From Rhodosporidiobolus odoratus (Eukaryota; Basidiomycota; Microbotryomycetes; Sporidiobolales; Sporidiobolaceae), in the NCBI GenBank assembly GCA_034387635.1, contig JAOANU010000002.1, positions 1,364,001-1,428,000 of the forward strand: a stretch of 64,000 bases of DNA, read 5' to 3'. The translations under genes were made by a program, and so were the position numbers. Below the pieces are notes generated by a model. It ran no database searches. It saw only the letters and a program-made list of their open reading frames with translations, and was not told the DNA's origin. This document shows, in pieces, positions 1 through 10,167 of this stretch (position 1 is its first letter; every line of letters begins with the position of its first letter).

Positions 1-324
1 GAGACGAGCAATATGGTCCCGTTGGAAGAGGAGCGCGTCATGGGAGGGGCGACAACATGCAAGCCTCGAGGTCGAGCTGGCAGGACCATCACGAGACGGG
101 TCGACTTCTGCCTCGTGCAACTCGCAGCTAGTACGAGAAGCAGGGGTCTCGAAGATGGACGTCGCTCTTCACGTGGATGATTGATAATTCAGCAGCGGGA
201 TGCTATGCTTGCTGAACCGTCGGGCACCTCTGACCAAGCTATGAAACAGTCTTGAGAGGCGGGAGCAGCCGTGTTAGTACAGCGGAATCGCCTGGCTGAC
301 CGTATCCTCCGATTTTCCCTGCAG
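1..324. other. 5' flank of YKT6, first exon(s) not found
   Basis: The stretch ends in a good acceptor (CTGAC branch site near 297, AG at 323-324) that starts the first visible YKT6 exon in phase 2. YKT6 should have about 40 more residues upstream (longin N-terminus starting like MKIY/MRIY). I could not find an exon coding for that in any frame here, so either the upstream intron is unusually long and the exons lie outside the window, or the 5' end is altered. Confidence 0.5.
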
Positions 325-994
325 CATCGGCGAGTTTATGAACTTCTTCTCCCGCACTGTGGCCGACCGTACCCCTGCCGGCCAACGACAATCAGTACAG
401 GAAAATTCCTACACCGCCCACGTCTACTCTCGTCAATCCGACTCGCTCGCAGGAGTAATCGTTACCGACCAAGAATACCCCGTCCGCGTCGCCTTTTCGT
501 TACTCAACAAGATCCTCGACGAGTTCACCACTAAGGTGCAGCGGACGGAATGGGAAGGAAAAGCCAACCAGGGCAGGCAGACGGGCAAGCAGATCTTGGT
601 GGATTATCCGGCACTGGCGGAGTACCTTCAAAAGTACCAGGATCCGAAGCAGGCGGATGCGATCATGAAAGTGCAGCAAGAATTGGACGAGACCAAGATC
701 GTTCTGGTGCGTCGTCCTGCTCACTCCCCCTGATTAGTAACTCGCTCATCGCTCAAACACTCCCGCTCTGCAGCACAAGACGATCGAGTCTGTCCTTGAG
801 CGCGGAGAGAAGCTCGACAGCCTTGTCGACAAGTCTGCAGCACTCTCCGCCAGCTCAAAGTCGTTCTATAAGACGGCGAAGAAGCAGGTATGCTATTCTC
901 CTTCACAAGTCCCTCATCGACCGTTACTCGTCCGCGGGAGCTGATTGCGTCCCTCGCGTTCTCATCGCAGAACTCCTGCTGCGTCATCTGCTAA
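325..994 (+). CDS. YKT6: YKT6 v-SNARE (R-SNARE, longin domain), 5'-partial
   Basis: This is a prenylated R-SNARE acting in ER-Golgi, Golgi-vacuole and homotypic vacuole fusion. The exons are 325..706, 774..887 and 971..994. The first visible exon encodes most of the longin domain ([15 protein letters not shown], then [26 protein letters not shown]) and runs into the SNARE motif with [18 protein letters not shown]. The second exon finishes the coiled-coil SNARE motif, including the central Arg in [10 protein letters not shown]. The 24-nt last exon encodes NSCCVIC and a stop: Cys-Cys plus the CaaX box CVIC, the sites that are palmitoylated and farnesylated in the family. Introns are 67 and 83 nt. 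Identity is secure because the sequence aligns without gaps to known Ykt6 proteins over this span. About 40 N-terminal residues are missing from the model; the start is not in the visible sequence. Confidence 0.93.
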
Positions 995-1491
995 GCTGCT
1001 GCGTCCTCGTTAGTACATATATGTCCATCCTTCCGCCGTAGTGACTGCTCCCGGCATCGTCGTGCTGCCCCCCATTTCGACCTCGTTTGTTTTACTTCAC
1101 ATGCCGTATTCTCCTCTCGCTTCTATACTGGCGTGACCATACCTCATTCGTTAATCTTTCTCGACTGATCTACCTAGTCCATCTTGTTCTTGTCGTGCCC
1201 GTGTAGTACTGTTTCTCCCCTTGCGGATTCTGATTTTGCCGAGGACAGTTGAGCTAACGGCATGTCTACTTCGCATACCTCTGGCTAGGGGAACGGCTTG
1301 CACTGCATGTGTCCCAGTCGCGGCTAGTACATAGAGTAGTAAATTACGAGACTTTGGTTGCCGACAACGCCGCCTCTTTTTTTTCCTTGCGACAACTTCA
1401 CTCTTCGCGTCTCCGGCTTTAGTGTGGCTGTCTGCTTCTTCGAACAGGCTCAGAAGCATAGTACAAATTGGGAACCTCAGCACATACGTCC
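995..1491. other. Intergenic region YKT6 - MDM31/32
   Basis: About 500 bp of pyrimidine-rich sequence between two plus-strand genes. It must hold the YKT6 3' UTR and the promoter of the next gene. I see no conserved ORF or RNA gene in it. Confidence 0.5.
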
Positions 1492-4083
1492 ATGGCCTCC
1501 CTTGCGACCTCCGCACGCCGTTCTCCTCCGCCTCTCTGGTCAGAGATCAGGCGGTTCTTCGTCACCCTACAGCGCACGCCAGCGACACGACCCGGGATTG
1601 AAATGTCCAATAGGGCTCTGACGAGCGCATGGACCGCCGGCGTTGGAGCAGGACGACGAGGCGGACCTCTGATGACCACTGCGGCAAGGTCGACGTCAAA
1701 TGGATTGGCACGCGACTGGAGAACGGGAACAGCAGGACACTGGGCACGGCTCGGAGCCATACCAACGAGGCTGTACTCGACTTGCGACTCCCCAGGCTGT
1801 CCAAAAAACCCACAATCTCCATCGCCATCACCTTCTATCCCTCCCGCACCTTCCGATTCTACCGCACGGCTTCCTCGCAATCCCTACACTTGCACAAAAC
1901 ACGACTCTCATGCCCTCGCAAAGACTGAACCGCACCCACTAGTCAAAACCCCTTCACCCGCTTACCTCTCCTCCCTCCCTCGCGCCCTTCGACGAGCCGC
2001 CTCTTCCCTGCCCACCCCTCCCGGCCGTCCCCCAACTAAAGACCAGCTCTTGGCCCTTACCAACTCCTTTCTCCAACGTCTTCGGATCCGCTTCAAATGG
2101 GCTACGATCCGGTCTTTTCGCCGATTTCGACTGGACGATTACACCGCGTTCTTCTCCTTCGGTCTATTAGGCACACTCGGGTGGTTCCTCCTTTCTACCA
2201 CGTCTGCGTTCGCAGTCCTCTTTTTCGTCGTCAACTCTCTATCGCTCCAAGAATGGTTGGCGGGGAAACTCGGCGCATACTTGACGCAGAGTACCGGGAT
2301 GAAGGTTGTTTTCGAGAGCGCCATTGTGCCCAAATGGGGCTTCGGAGGGGAAGGGAGCAAGATTGTATTCAAGAATGTGTACATCTCGAGAGGACCAGTA
2401 AAGGGGGAATTGGGGGTTTTGCCGGTCCTTGAAGACGGAGAGCAGGTGGAGGAAGAGACGGAGGAAGAGGCCAGGCTGAGGGAGATGGTGGCTGAGTGGA
2501 CTCACTTCCATCTCAGCATTGCGACAGTCGAAGTCAGTCTCAGCTTGAGTCGATGGCTTGACGGTAAGGGGTTGATTGAAGACGCGGCGGTAAGAGGCGT
2601 GCGAGGTGTGGTCGGTACGCTACTCCTCTTACAGCTTGCTTCCGCCTGTACTAACCTCTCGGTATGCCTCGACAGAGCGCTCGCACATGATCTATGACCC
2701 TGACGCTCCGACAGATCGCTTCGCATACCGCAACAAGCCGCGACCTGGCGATTTCTGGCTCGAAGGGCTACAAATCGAAGACTTCCTCGTAACGATCTAT
2801 CAGCCCGACAACTTCCGTCCTGTACGTTCAGCTGCTCGCCCTCAACAGCTGGTGTGGCGACTGACGCTGCCTTGACTTGCAGTACACCTTCTCCATCTTC
2901 AACGCTGACATCCGTCGCCTTCGCAAGCAATGGCTGTTCTACGATCTCATGTCAGCCGAGTCCATCACGGGTCAAGTGGATAACTGCTTGTTCAGTTTGC
3001 ACAAACCGCAGTCTATTGGTCGAACCAGCGACGAGGATCTGAAAGACGCGCGGTGGTCCAGAATGGTCAGTATCAGTTCGCCTTGCTTAGTTCCCCGTGG
3101 TGAAGCTCACATTCGACCCTTGTCGTCACCCCGCAGTCCCGATTCCGAGTCGACGGCGTCCCCATCGACCACATGCAGTCCGCCGCCGACACGGGCGTTA
3201 TGTCCTGGCTCACCTCTGGTCGTTTCGACATGGTCGCCGACATTCGTTTCCCTCGCGAGCAGGACGATGAACTCGACCTTTCCGCTTTGGTGGATCACCT
3301 CGTCGACGAGATTGGCGGCAGGTTGGGGATCGATTCGATCCCTTCTTCTTTGGTAGGAGGGGAGGAGGATGGGTCAAAGAGGATTCCGGGAAGACAGGCA
3401 CTTACCAGGGAGGCTTTGGAGGCGCCTAAGAAGCAGGAAGGAGAAAAGGAGAGGGAGGAGAGGAAGAAGGCGATTAGGTTTGCGAAAGAGACGAATGCCA
3501 AGGCTGAAGGGGTCGAGTTGGATGAGGAACAGCTTGAGGCGGTTTCGAGGGACGGTGAGGAAGAGGATAAGATCGTGTCGATCGATCTGGATATTCGGTT
3601 CAAGGACTTGAAGGCGTCTGTTCCCGTGCGTTTGCCCTTTCCTCGATTGTGAGCTCTTGCACTCACCGCGGACGGTGATTCTCCTCCAGTACTTTACCTC
3701 GGACCTCTCCTATGTCAATAACGCCCTCATTCGCCCCATCGTCGCTTTCATCAACCGCAACCGTACCCTCGTCCCAATCCGTGCACACATCGACTTGGGT
3801 CTGAGCGAGTTCAACGGATCGTGGACTACCTACGATGTCGGTATCCTGGAGCGAATGTCGGAGCAGGTGCGTCACCCCTCTCCGTTCCTCTCGATCAGCT
3901 TGTTGCGTAGCTAATCTCGTATCCGCTTGTGCTTCTTCTGAGCAGGTCTATGCCGCCCTCGCTCATCACGTCCAGCACTCCAACGAGCAGCGGTTCCAGA
4001 CAGTCGGACTGTGGACGCTGCAGATGACGGCAAACTCGGTGCTCAGCTCTCTACGCCACAACCTGACACTCGCACCTTACTAG
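1492..4083 (+). CDS. MDM31: MDM31/MDM32 family mitochondrial inner-membrane protein
   Basis: This protein maintains mitochondrial distribution, morphology and mtDNA nucleoids from the inner membrane. The six exons are 1492..2614, 2676..2821, 2883..3065, 3137..3625, 3690..3866 and 3946..4083 (751 aa). The N-terminus is rich in Ser, Ala and Arg and poor in acidic residues, as expected for a mitochondrial presequence. A hydrophobic segment (LGTLGWFLLSTTSAFAVLFF) lies near residues 225-245. The family core follows: SLSLSRWLDGKGLI, then VRGVRGVVERSH across the first intron, DFWLEGLQIEDF, and a C-terminal block with SYVNNALIRPIVAFIN. A Glu/Lys-rich low-complexity stretch sits between core blocks (about 3360-3560). 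The ATG at 1492 is the first in this frame after an upstream near-cognate TTG and precedes the presequence directly. Whether it corresponds to yeast Mdm31 or Mdm32 cannot be decided by eye. It is convergent with the cytochrome b5 gene. Confidence 0.9.
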
Positions 4084-4349
4084 CCTAGATTATCTCTGGT
4101 CTAGAAAAGCAAAACCGAAGAATGCAGCTTCACCTATCACGGCAATCTGTGTTGGCTCTGCCTGCTCTGCAGGACCGCTGAAGATGGACTGACGAAAGAG
4201 AAAGTAGAATGCAGTAAACGAAAAAACAAAGACTATCGCGCGGACCCGCGCTGGCTAAAAACCCTACAATAACCAACCCTGTCCTGGAGAAGATCCCCTC
4301 CTCCTCTCTATCTCCGGACGAAGCCGGACCTCATTCGCGCATAACGGTC

Positions 4350-5252
4350 TTACTCTGAGCCAGACTTGGACGCGTAGAACCTGCGCAGTCGTGAGTGGTC
4401 AGTTGGAGAAAGGGAAAGGAGGGAAGAGGAAAGGACGGACTTGTAGGCAAAGTAAGCGACGAGACCGGCCAGGGGAAGGAGGTAAGAGATGCCGGAACTG
4501 CAGGAGGGCATCACGAGTCAATCGGGAGCTTGTGGGATTACCCCGATTTCCGCCCGGCCGTGCGGCGAGGAAGAAATGTATGGAGCAACAGCACGAGACT
4601 TACGAGCCTTCCGCCTTGCCACCAGCAGCAACACGGGGCGACTTTGCCGGTGCCCTGGCAGCGTCCTGTATGGAGAAGGCAGGGTTAGCGTCAGTTGTTG
4701 CATTCTCGCGCACTAGGGTGGAGAAGGCGTCGGAAGTGGTGGGGGAGCGTGCGGACAACAGAGCGTCCCACGCAGACGGGGCCACGGAGCGTCGAGGGCA
4801 AATGGAAGACAAGGCGAGAGGCAGGAGTGCGAAGCAGAGGAGAAAAGGAACACACCGCCGGTCCCTCACCCACGTAGTACTTTGCCAGAATCTCGCGCGC
4901 CTCATCCGAATGCCCAACATCCTCAAACGCCTCTGTCGCGTCCCGTCCTGCCTCGCCAAAGAGAACCTCGTCACCACCCGGGTGCTGCAATCGGTGAAGA
5001 AGAAGGATGGAGGATCAGCGTGTGCGATCGGAAGTAGGAGGATAAGGGAAGGTGGCGCACCTCGTCACAGAACTTTGCGATGGCGTAGACTGGAATGAGG
5101 GGCAGGGTAGGGGTGAGTCGACATAGGTTCAATAGTCTTACAGAGGGAGAATGGAGCGTACCCTTTCCGTGAACGAGCATGAGGAGGCCGTCCTTTGACT
5201 TTGCCTCGTCCGAGCGGAGGTCGTCCCAGGTAAAGGTTTTGGGGGCGGACAT
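4350..5252 (-). CDS. CYB5: Cytochrome b5, tail-anchored
   Basis: This is a small electron carrier of the ER membrane for fatty-acid and sterol desaturation and hydroxylation. There are six exons (minus strand, 5' to 3'): 5162..5252, 5061..5089, 4874..4984, 4604..4665, 4441..4497 and 4350..4380, giving 126 aa. It starts [12 protein letters not shown]. The heme motif HPGG is at residues 41-44 and the second axial His lies in DVGHSD at residue 65. A short Ala/Lys linker leads to a single C-terminal membrane span ([18 protein letters not shown], residues 99-116) and the tail [10 protein letters not shown]. The length matches fungal Cyb5. In exon 3 the donor lies after the two Tyr codons (TAC|GTGGGT); the neighbouring GTGAGG is out of frame. 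A 29-nt second exon encodes only [10 protein letters not shown]. Confidence 0.94.
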
Positions 5253-6546
5253 GACTAGGATGGACCAGTTAGAGCACGGGGAGGGGATAAAGAGAGGGAA
5301 GAAGCGGAGTGTCTGCCGGTTGTTCAGTTACTCCTCACTCGGCTGACAGCTTAGATGCTCTTTGAGTCAGTAGGACCCGCAGGTTGTAGTAGACTCTATG
5401 CCGAGCCTGAGCCGGACAAGCGTCTCAACTTTCCACCGCGCGCCCTCTCTCGCCCAATCACCTTTCCCCACTTTGTCCTCGCTTCGTGCCGTATCTGCGC
5501 CGATAACGCTCTGCACGCTCGTCTGCCGCTTCCGTCGGCTCCAGGTTGAGCAGGTTCCGCAGCTAGTGCCGTGGGGAGCGGATAAGGACCTTTGTCTCCT
5601 GTATGTTTTTCGCCGTTCGCAGGTTGCCGGGAGCGAGTGGTCCGGCCGGTGAGGCCCCGGTGGGACCGAGACGGATGACAGGAAATCTACCGCAGTATGC
5701 GGGAAGGGCAGGTCAGCGGGGGTGCTAGGCAAGGGCGTTACAAACGGCGAGCGTACTTTTCTTCCCCGTCGCGATTGCAGTTTTTCCATTCTTACTCACA
5801 GGCTATGGATGTAGTACACAAGCATCGCAGCGTGTAGCCCTCGTCGACAAACTGGAGTCGGACTGGCCGACAAGCTGCAGCTCGCGTCGATTGAAAGATC
5901 AAATCGTCTTCGCTGACAATTGTCGGGTGTCCCTCCCGTCTCGCACAGCCGTGCTTTCTCTCGCGCATCATCCGCAGCAGAGCAGGTGCCGCCGCTGTGG
6001 ACCGCTCTTCGGGTCCATTCGGTGCCATTCCTCTCATCGCGCTGACTATTGTTTTACGATGTTCTCGCTCCGGGGCGTTCTCCTCGCAAACAAGGCTAGT
6101 ATACCGCTGCTTCTTCTCTGCCTACACTGCGACATGTAGCTTAACCTCAGCGAGCTTTGTCGGCGCTGACCGCAACACCTTCTCGCCCGTCCAACCACTC
6201 CCACCTTCTTAACTGCCGCTCTCGCCAATCGCTACAGGATCTGCTTCGGGAGACTTTGCCCAAGCCCCAGTAGATTGACCTGGTCGCCCTTCGTGCCCCC
6301 CCCGACTTTCAGCCAGCAGATTATGTCCACTTCGCTCCTCGCTCGCTCTTCTTCCCGCGGCCTGCAACCGCCGATAAGTCGCCTCATGCCCATGCTCGGG
6401 CGATGCAACGGCCAAGAACTCCCGCAGGACAAGACTTGGCACGGTTGACAAGCTGCAGCTCGCATCGAATGACCTGGCTCGGCTGCCTTCTCCCTTTCTC
6501 CCTTCCTCATTGTGCTCATTCCCACTCTTTCACTCACTCAAGGAGC
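5253..6546. other. 1.3 kb intergenic region, no gene seen
   Basis: It lies between the divergent starts of cytochrome b5 (-) and a secreted-protein gene (+). Several ORFs of 60-140 codons exist, but none shows family motifs, a consistent splice structure or a signal peptide. The pyrimidine-rich stretch just before 6547 is probably the core promoter and 5' UTR of the secreted gene. Confidence 0.4.
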
Positions 6547-7524
6547 ATGCGCTACTCCCTTCTCCTCTCCTCCCTCTGGCTCCTCAGCACTCTCGCTCTC
6601 TCTGCCGCCCTCCCTCCCACCGATTCAAGCGCTCTCGACAAGCGCACTCCAGAACCCGGACCTGAGGCCGCTCCTGCGCCAGCGCCGGTCGCTGAAGAGG
6701 AAGCTCACGCCTTGGAAGAGAGGGGTGGCGGAGGTAAGGACAGCGTGAATGTCAAGGTCAGTGTCAAAGTGAAGGTCAAGAGCGGCAAGCCCGCCTACGA
6801 TTGGCAACCGGACTGTGCGTCGCTCTCTTTCCTTCGCATTCCGCCTCGCTTTGCTGACCCTGCCCACGCTCTCGTGCCTGCAGTCTCGGGTTTCGGCTAC
6901 GGTATCGACTACCGCGGTCAAGGTCCTCCCAGCTGGTGTCCGTCTGGATGGCAGTGGTTCGGGCGTGAGATTGGCTGGGCGCCCTATAAAGGATGGACAC
7001 CTCAACCTCAGTGGCAGCCTCCGGTCGTCTTCATCAAGATCTGGATCAGGGTCAGCTGGTGGAGTACGTCTCGCTCATTCCGCCTCCCCCCTCCCCCCCT
7101 CACTCTTCCCTTCCCTTTTGCCTCTCTTTCTCTCCTCTTCTCCTTTCTCTTTGCCCTTTGCCCTAAGTCTCTTTGCCGCAACTGCCTTCTCAATCTACCG
7201 TCTGTCGCTCATCCGCTCCATTTCACTCCGGGTGACCGCTCGCTTGAACACCCTTGACCTTCCCAACCCCGTCTTTCTCCCCTTCCTCCTGACGAACCCG
7301 CAGGCCCTCCTCGCAACTGGTGCAACTACTGGCAGGCTCGTTACCGTCCGAACTGGTACCGCTACGACATACCTTCTCACTGGGGCTGGCACCCTCGTCC
7401 TTACCGCGGCAAAGGTGGTTGGTACCGCCACCAGAATGGTTACCGCTACCGTGGGGGGAAAGACTGGGGAGGTGGGTGGGGTGGGTGGCGTATCAAGCGC
7501 GATGAGGAGACGGTCGAGGCTTGA
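6547..7524 (+). CDS. Secreted protein with one 'GWAP' Trp-rich domain and a Trp/Tyr/Arg/Gly-rich tail
   Basis: No known family was recognised. The exons are 6547..6814, 6884..7063 and 7304..7524 (222 aa). The first 20 residues form a clear signal peptide (MRYSLLLSSLWLLSTLALSA), followed by an acidic Pro/Ala-rich propeptide with a Kex2-like LDKR site near residue 37. A Lys/Val repeat (VKVSVKVKVK) follows. Exon 2 is a phase-1 exon that encodes one copy of a roughly 60-residue domain: GYGIDYRGQ, PSWCPSGWQWFG, IGWAP and a terminal SWWS. The same domain occurs six times in the gene at 12459-16518. Exon 3 encodes a basic aromatic tail with many W, Y, R and G residues. A GTGCGT...CAG pair right after the stop (7530-7591) suggests a 3'-UTR intron. 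I infer an extracellular or wall protein; the function is unknown. Confidence 0.82.
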
Positions 7525-8274
7525 AGAGGTGCGTTCCTTCCCCTTTTTCCTCCAAGACTTTCCGAGCTGATCTCCACTCCCGACATTGCAGTCCTACCTT
7601 CTCTTCTTTTCATCCCACCCCTCTTCTCTCTCTCGACTTCTTGCCGGTCAAACAGAGTCTCCCCTTTTCTTTTTTTCGGTTCTCACTCACAGACATTCGT
7701 CTTCTCGCGTGTGCTTCGTCTTCTCCCGTACCCTTTTTTCCCTTTCATGTCGTGCCTCTGCGCACCCTGATTAGCATTCCCTCGTCCCTTCATGCCCTCC
7801 GATGTGAGTAGGGGATGAAAATAGACGAGGCTTTTTCTCTAGCGTTGTACGCGGCGTGGTTTGCTACCGAGAGGGGCTTGATCGCTTGATTCAGCCAAGT
7901 AACTTGTTAGGCTTCTCGAAGAGGTCCAGTTTGCGCCCTTGGCAGGTTCTCGAAGGCTGAGATTAGCGGACAGGATGAGGTGACAGAAGCTGGATCAGCC
8001 AAAAGGGGGGCGAGAGGGTGAGAGGGGCGAGGGAAGCCGGCTTCAGGCGGGGTCAAAGGGCCTGAAAAAGAGAATCTCGTTGCGCGAAAGGAAAGAAGAG
8101 TCAAAAGGCTACGAGAAAGCTATGAGGCAAGAAGGGGGGAGACGGAAAAGAAGGGGGGAGACGGAAAAGAAGGGGAAAGGAGAAATGGAAAGGGGAAAGA
8201 GCAACGGGCAGAGAAAGAGGCAGTACGATGCTTTTTGAGAGATCAACGAGACGGGGGACAATGAGGATGACAAC
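7525..8274. other. Intergenic region between convergent secreted genes
   Basis: The region is pyrimidine-rich on its left half (plausible 3' UTR with one intron-like GTGCGT...CAG segment near 7530-7591) and purine-rich on its right half, as expected for the 3' flank of the minus-strand gene. No supported ORF was seen. Confidence 0.4.
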
Positions 8275-9637
8275 TCAGGTGCTCTTGCCGCCAAAGTAGT
8301 CTGCGCAAACAGGAGAGTGATCTAGTCAGTCGAGGGGCAGAAGGAAGGAGAGAAGAAAAAGATTGCGCACTATCCCAGTCAAAATCGCCCAGGAAATCCT
8401 TGCCACCCTTGAAGTCATAGTCGTCTTTGCCTGAGTGACGGCAACGGAAATGGTCAGACTGGCGTCGGGCATGCCGAAAACCTAGACAGAAACACACCGA
8501 GCTTTTTGTTGTCGTCGAAGTCCTTGTCTTTGTTGAAGTCTGAAAGGCGGAGCAGACGAGCGAAGTCGGAAGGGAAGGAAGGGAAAAAAAGGGGAGATGA
8601 GCGTACTAAAGTCCTCTTTCTTCCTGTAATCCTCGTTCTTCCTGGAGTCTGCATCCTTGCGGAAGTCTGCGTGAGCGAGATAGTGAGCCCCACAACAGAA
8701 CGCGGAGAAGGAGGGAATGCCCACCGAAGTCTGCTGGGGAACAGCAGAGATGTAAGTCAGTCCAGGTAGGTAATGCGGAAAAGAAGGAGAGCGCACCCTT
8801 ATCCTTGTCGTCAAACTTGTCGACATCGTAGTCGTTGTCGTAGCCTGAGAGCAACGATACGAGGCCCAGCCGCGGTGTCAGCTACGACAACAGAGAGCGG
8901 CTAATGGACGACCAGGGCTGGGAGCGGAAGAACAGTGACTCACCAAAGGAACGCCTGTAGTGCTTCCCTCCTTTACCATCATCGTCAATCTTGACGATCT
9001 TGTTCTCGTCCTCTGTGTAGATGAGAACAGATAAAGGTCAGCAAGAGAGAAAGCAAAAGGGAGAGAAAGCCGACCGACCGTTGTCTTCATGCTTCTCAAA
9101 GTTGAAGTCTTTGTAGCAGAACTCGCGGTAGTAGAACTCGACGTCGTTCTCGTCCTTCTTGAAGTTGTCAAAGATGAAGACGTCCTTTCCGTAATCTGTG
9201 TGAAGGGGGAGGGGGTGGGTTGACTCGCTTGTTAAGGGAGAGGAAGAGCTCACCATCCCTAATCTTGATCTCCTTCTCCGTTTCCTTCTTGAACTTTTCG
9301 ACATCGGCGTACAAGTCGCGATAGCAGACCTGCACAGAAGAAGGGGTCAGGTCAGCGTGGACAAGGGGGAAAGAAGAGGGAAAGAAGGGAAAGCGCTCAC
9401 CTCCTTCAACGACACCTCGACCTGCTTGTTCTCCTTGTCGAGGTTCTTGCGGATGTCAATATCAGTGTCTCCTCCTTTCTTCTTGTCCTTCCCGTAATCT
9501 GCGCGACGGCGTCAGAGGGAGTCAGCTTTGAGCAGCTCGAAACAGAGAAACAGGGGAAAAGGCTGACCTTCGTACCCAGGCGCCGCTAAAGCGAGAGATG
9601 CGAGGGAGAGGGAAACGACGGCGAACGAGGTGCGCAT
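8275..9637 (-). CDS. Secreted Asp/Lys/Phe-rich protein built from phase-1 mini-exons (paralogue of the genes at 41.2 and 45.5 kb)
   Basis: The family was not recognised. My model has eleven exons (5' to 3'): 9568..9637, 9401..9498, 9254..9329, 9079..9195, 8944..9012, 8797..8844, 8725..8730, 8607..8666, 8498..8539, 8371..8430 and 8275..8300 (223 aa). Exon 1 is a signal peptide (MRTSFAVVSLSLASLALAA). The conserved core is CYRDLYADVEKFKKE, then YGKDVFIFDNF and EFYYREFCYKDF. The rest is short D/K/F/Y-rich modules (DFRKDADSRK, NKDKDFDD, DYDFKGGKD). Almost every intron after exon 1 is phase 1, so most exons are symmetric and could be gained or lost without a frameshift. Exons 1, 3 and 4 have exactly the same lengths (70, 76 and 117 nt) as in the paralogues. 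The 6-nt exon is a prediction that rests on two well-formed flanking introns; skipping it also keeps frame. An extracellular location is inferred. Confidence 0.8.
8725..8730 (-). other. Candidate 6-nt micro-exon
   Basis: ACTTCG, flanked upstream by a 66-nt intron that ends CCCCAGCAG and downstream by a GTGGGC donor whose 58-nt intron ends CACGCAG. It would add Asp-Phe in phase 1. Without it the two introns fuse into one of about 130 nt, longer than its neighbours. RNA evidence is needed to decide. Confidence 0.45.
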
Positions 9638-10167
9638 GCTATGTTGCTTCTCGAGGGAGAGGGGGTGAACAAGGAAGAGAGCGATTGAAAAGTGAGCGGG
9701 GTGAGGAAAAAAGCAGAGAAAGGCTGTCGAGAGCGTCTTTTGTACCGCTCCGAGCCTACCTCGCTACACGCGCGAAGGGAGCGAGAGCAATAGCGACGCG
9801 ACTGCGCAGGTGTTCCGGGTGGGTGGGACGAAATCAGCAAGGCGAGTGGGACGGGGTGCGGAAAGACGTCGAGACTACCATGGAGGCGTCCTTCTACCGA
9901 TCCCTAGGTCTCGACAGACTTGTAACAGCAGGCTGCGCTTCAGAAGCACGACATCGAGAGCATAATCGACAGCAGCGGAATTTGGAAAAGGAACCGCGCC
10001 ATGCCGGAGAAGCGCTCTCTGTTCGGGCTGGAACGCAAAGACGTTACGGTAAGCTACCTGCGGTCCTCAGAATCAGTGGGGCACTAATGGCCGTCCTGCG
10101 AAAACAGCGGGTTGTGAAAGAAAAATATGCAACATGCAAATAAAAGCAATGCGAAGCGTACCTACCC
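9638..10167. other. Intergenic region upstream of the secreted mini-exon gene
   Basis: It contains the promoter of the gene at 8275-9637 and the 3' flank of the F-box-like pseudogene. A plus-strand ORF of 181 codons (9598-10143) overlaps the signal-peptide exon in antisense and has no recognisable motif, so I do not call it. Confidence 0.4.

Noticed and set aside
4391..5098. 235-codon plus-strand ORF
   Set aside because: It covers the cytochrome b5 exons and introns in antisense and has no recognisable domain.
9598..10143. 181-codon plus-strand ORF upstream of the F-box-like gene
   Set aside because: It overlaps a signal-peptide exon in antisense and has only Arg/Glu-rich composition.
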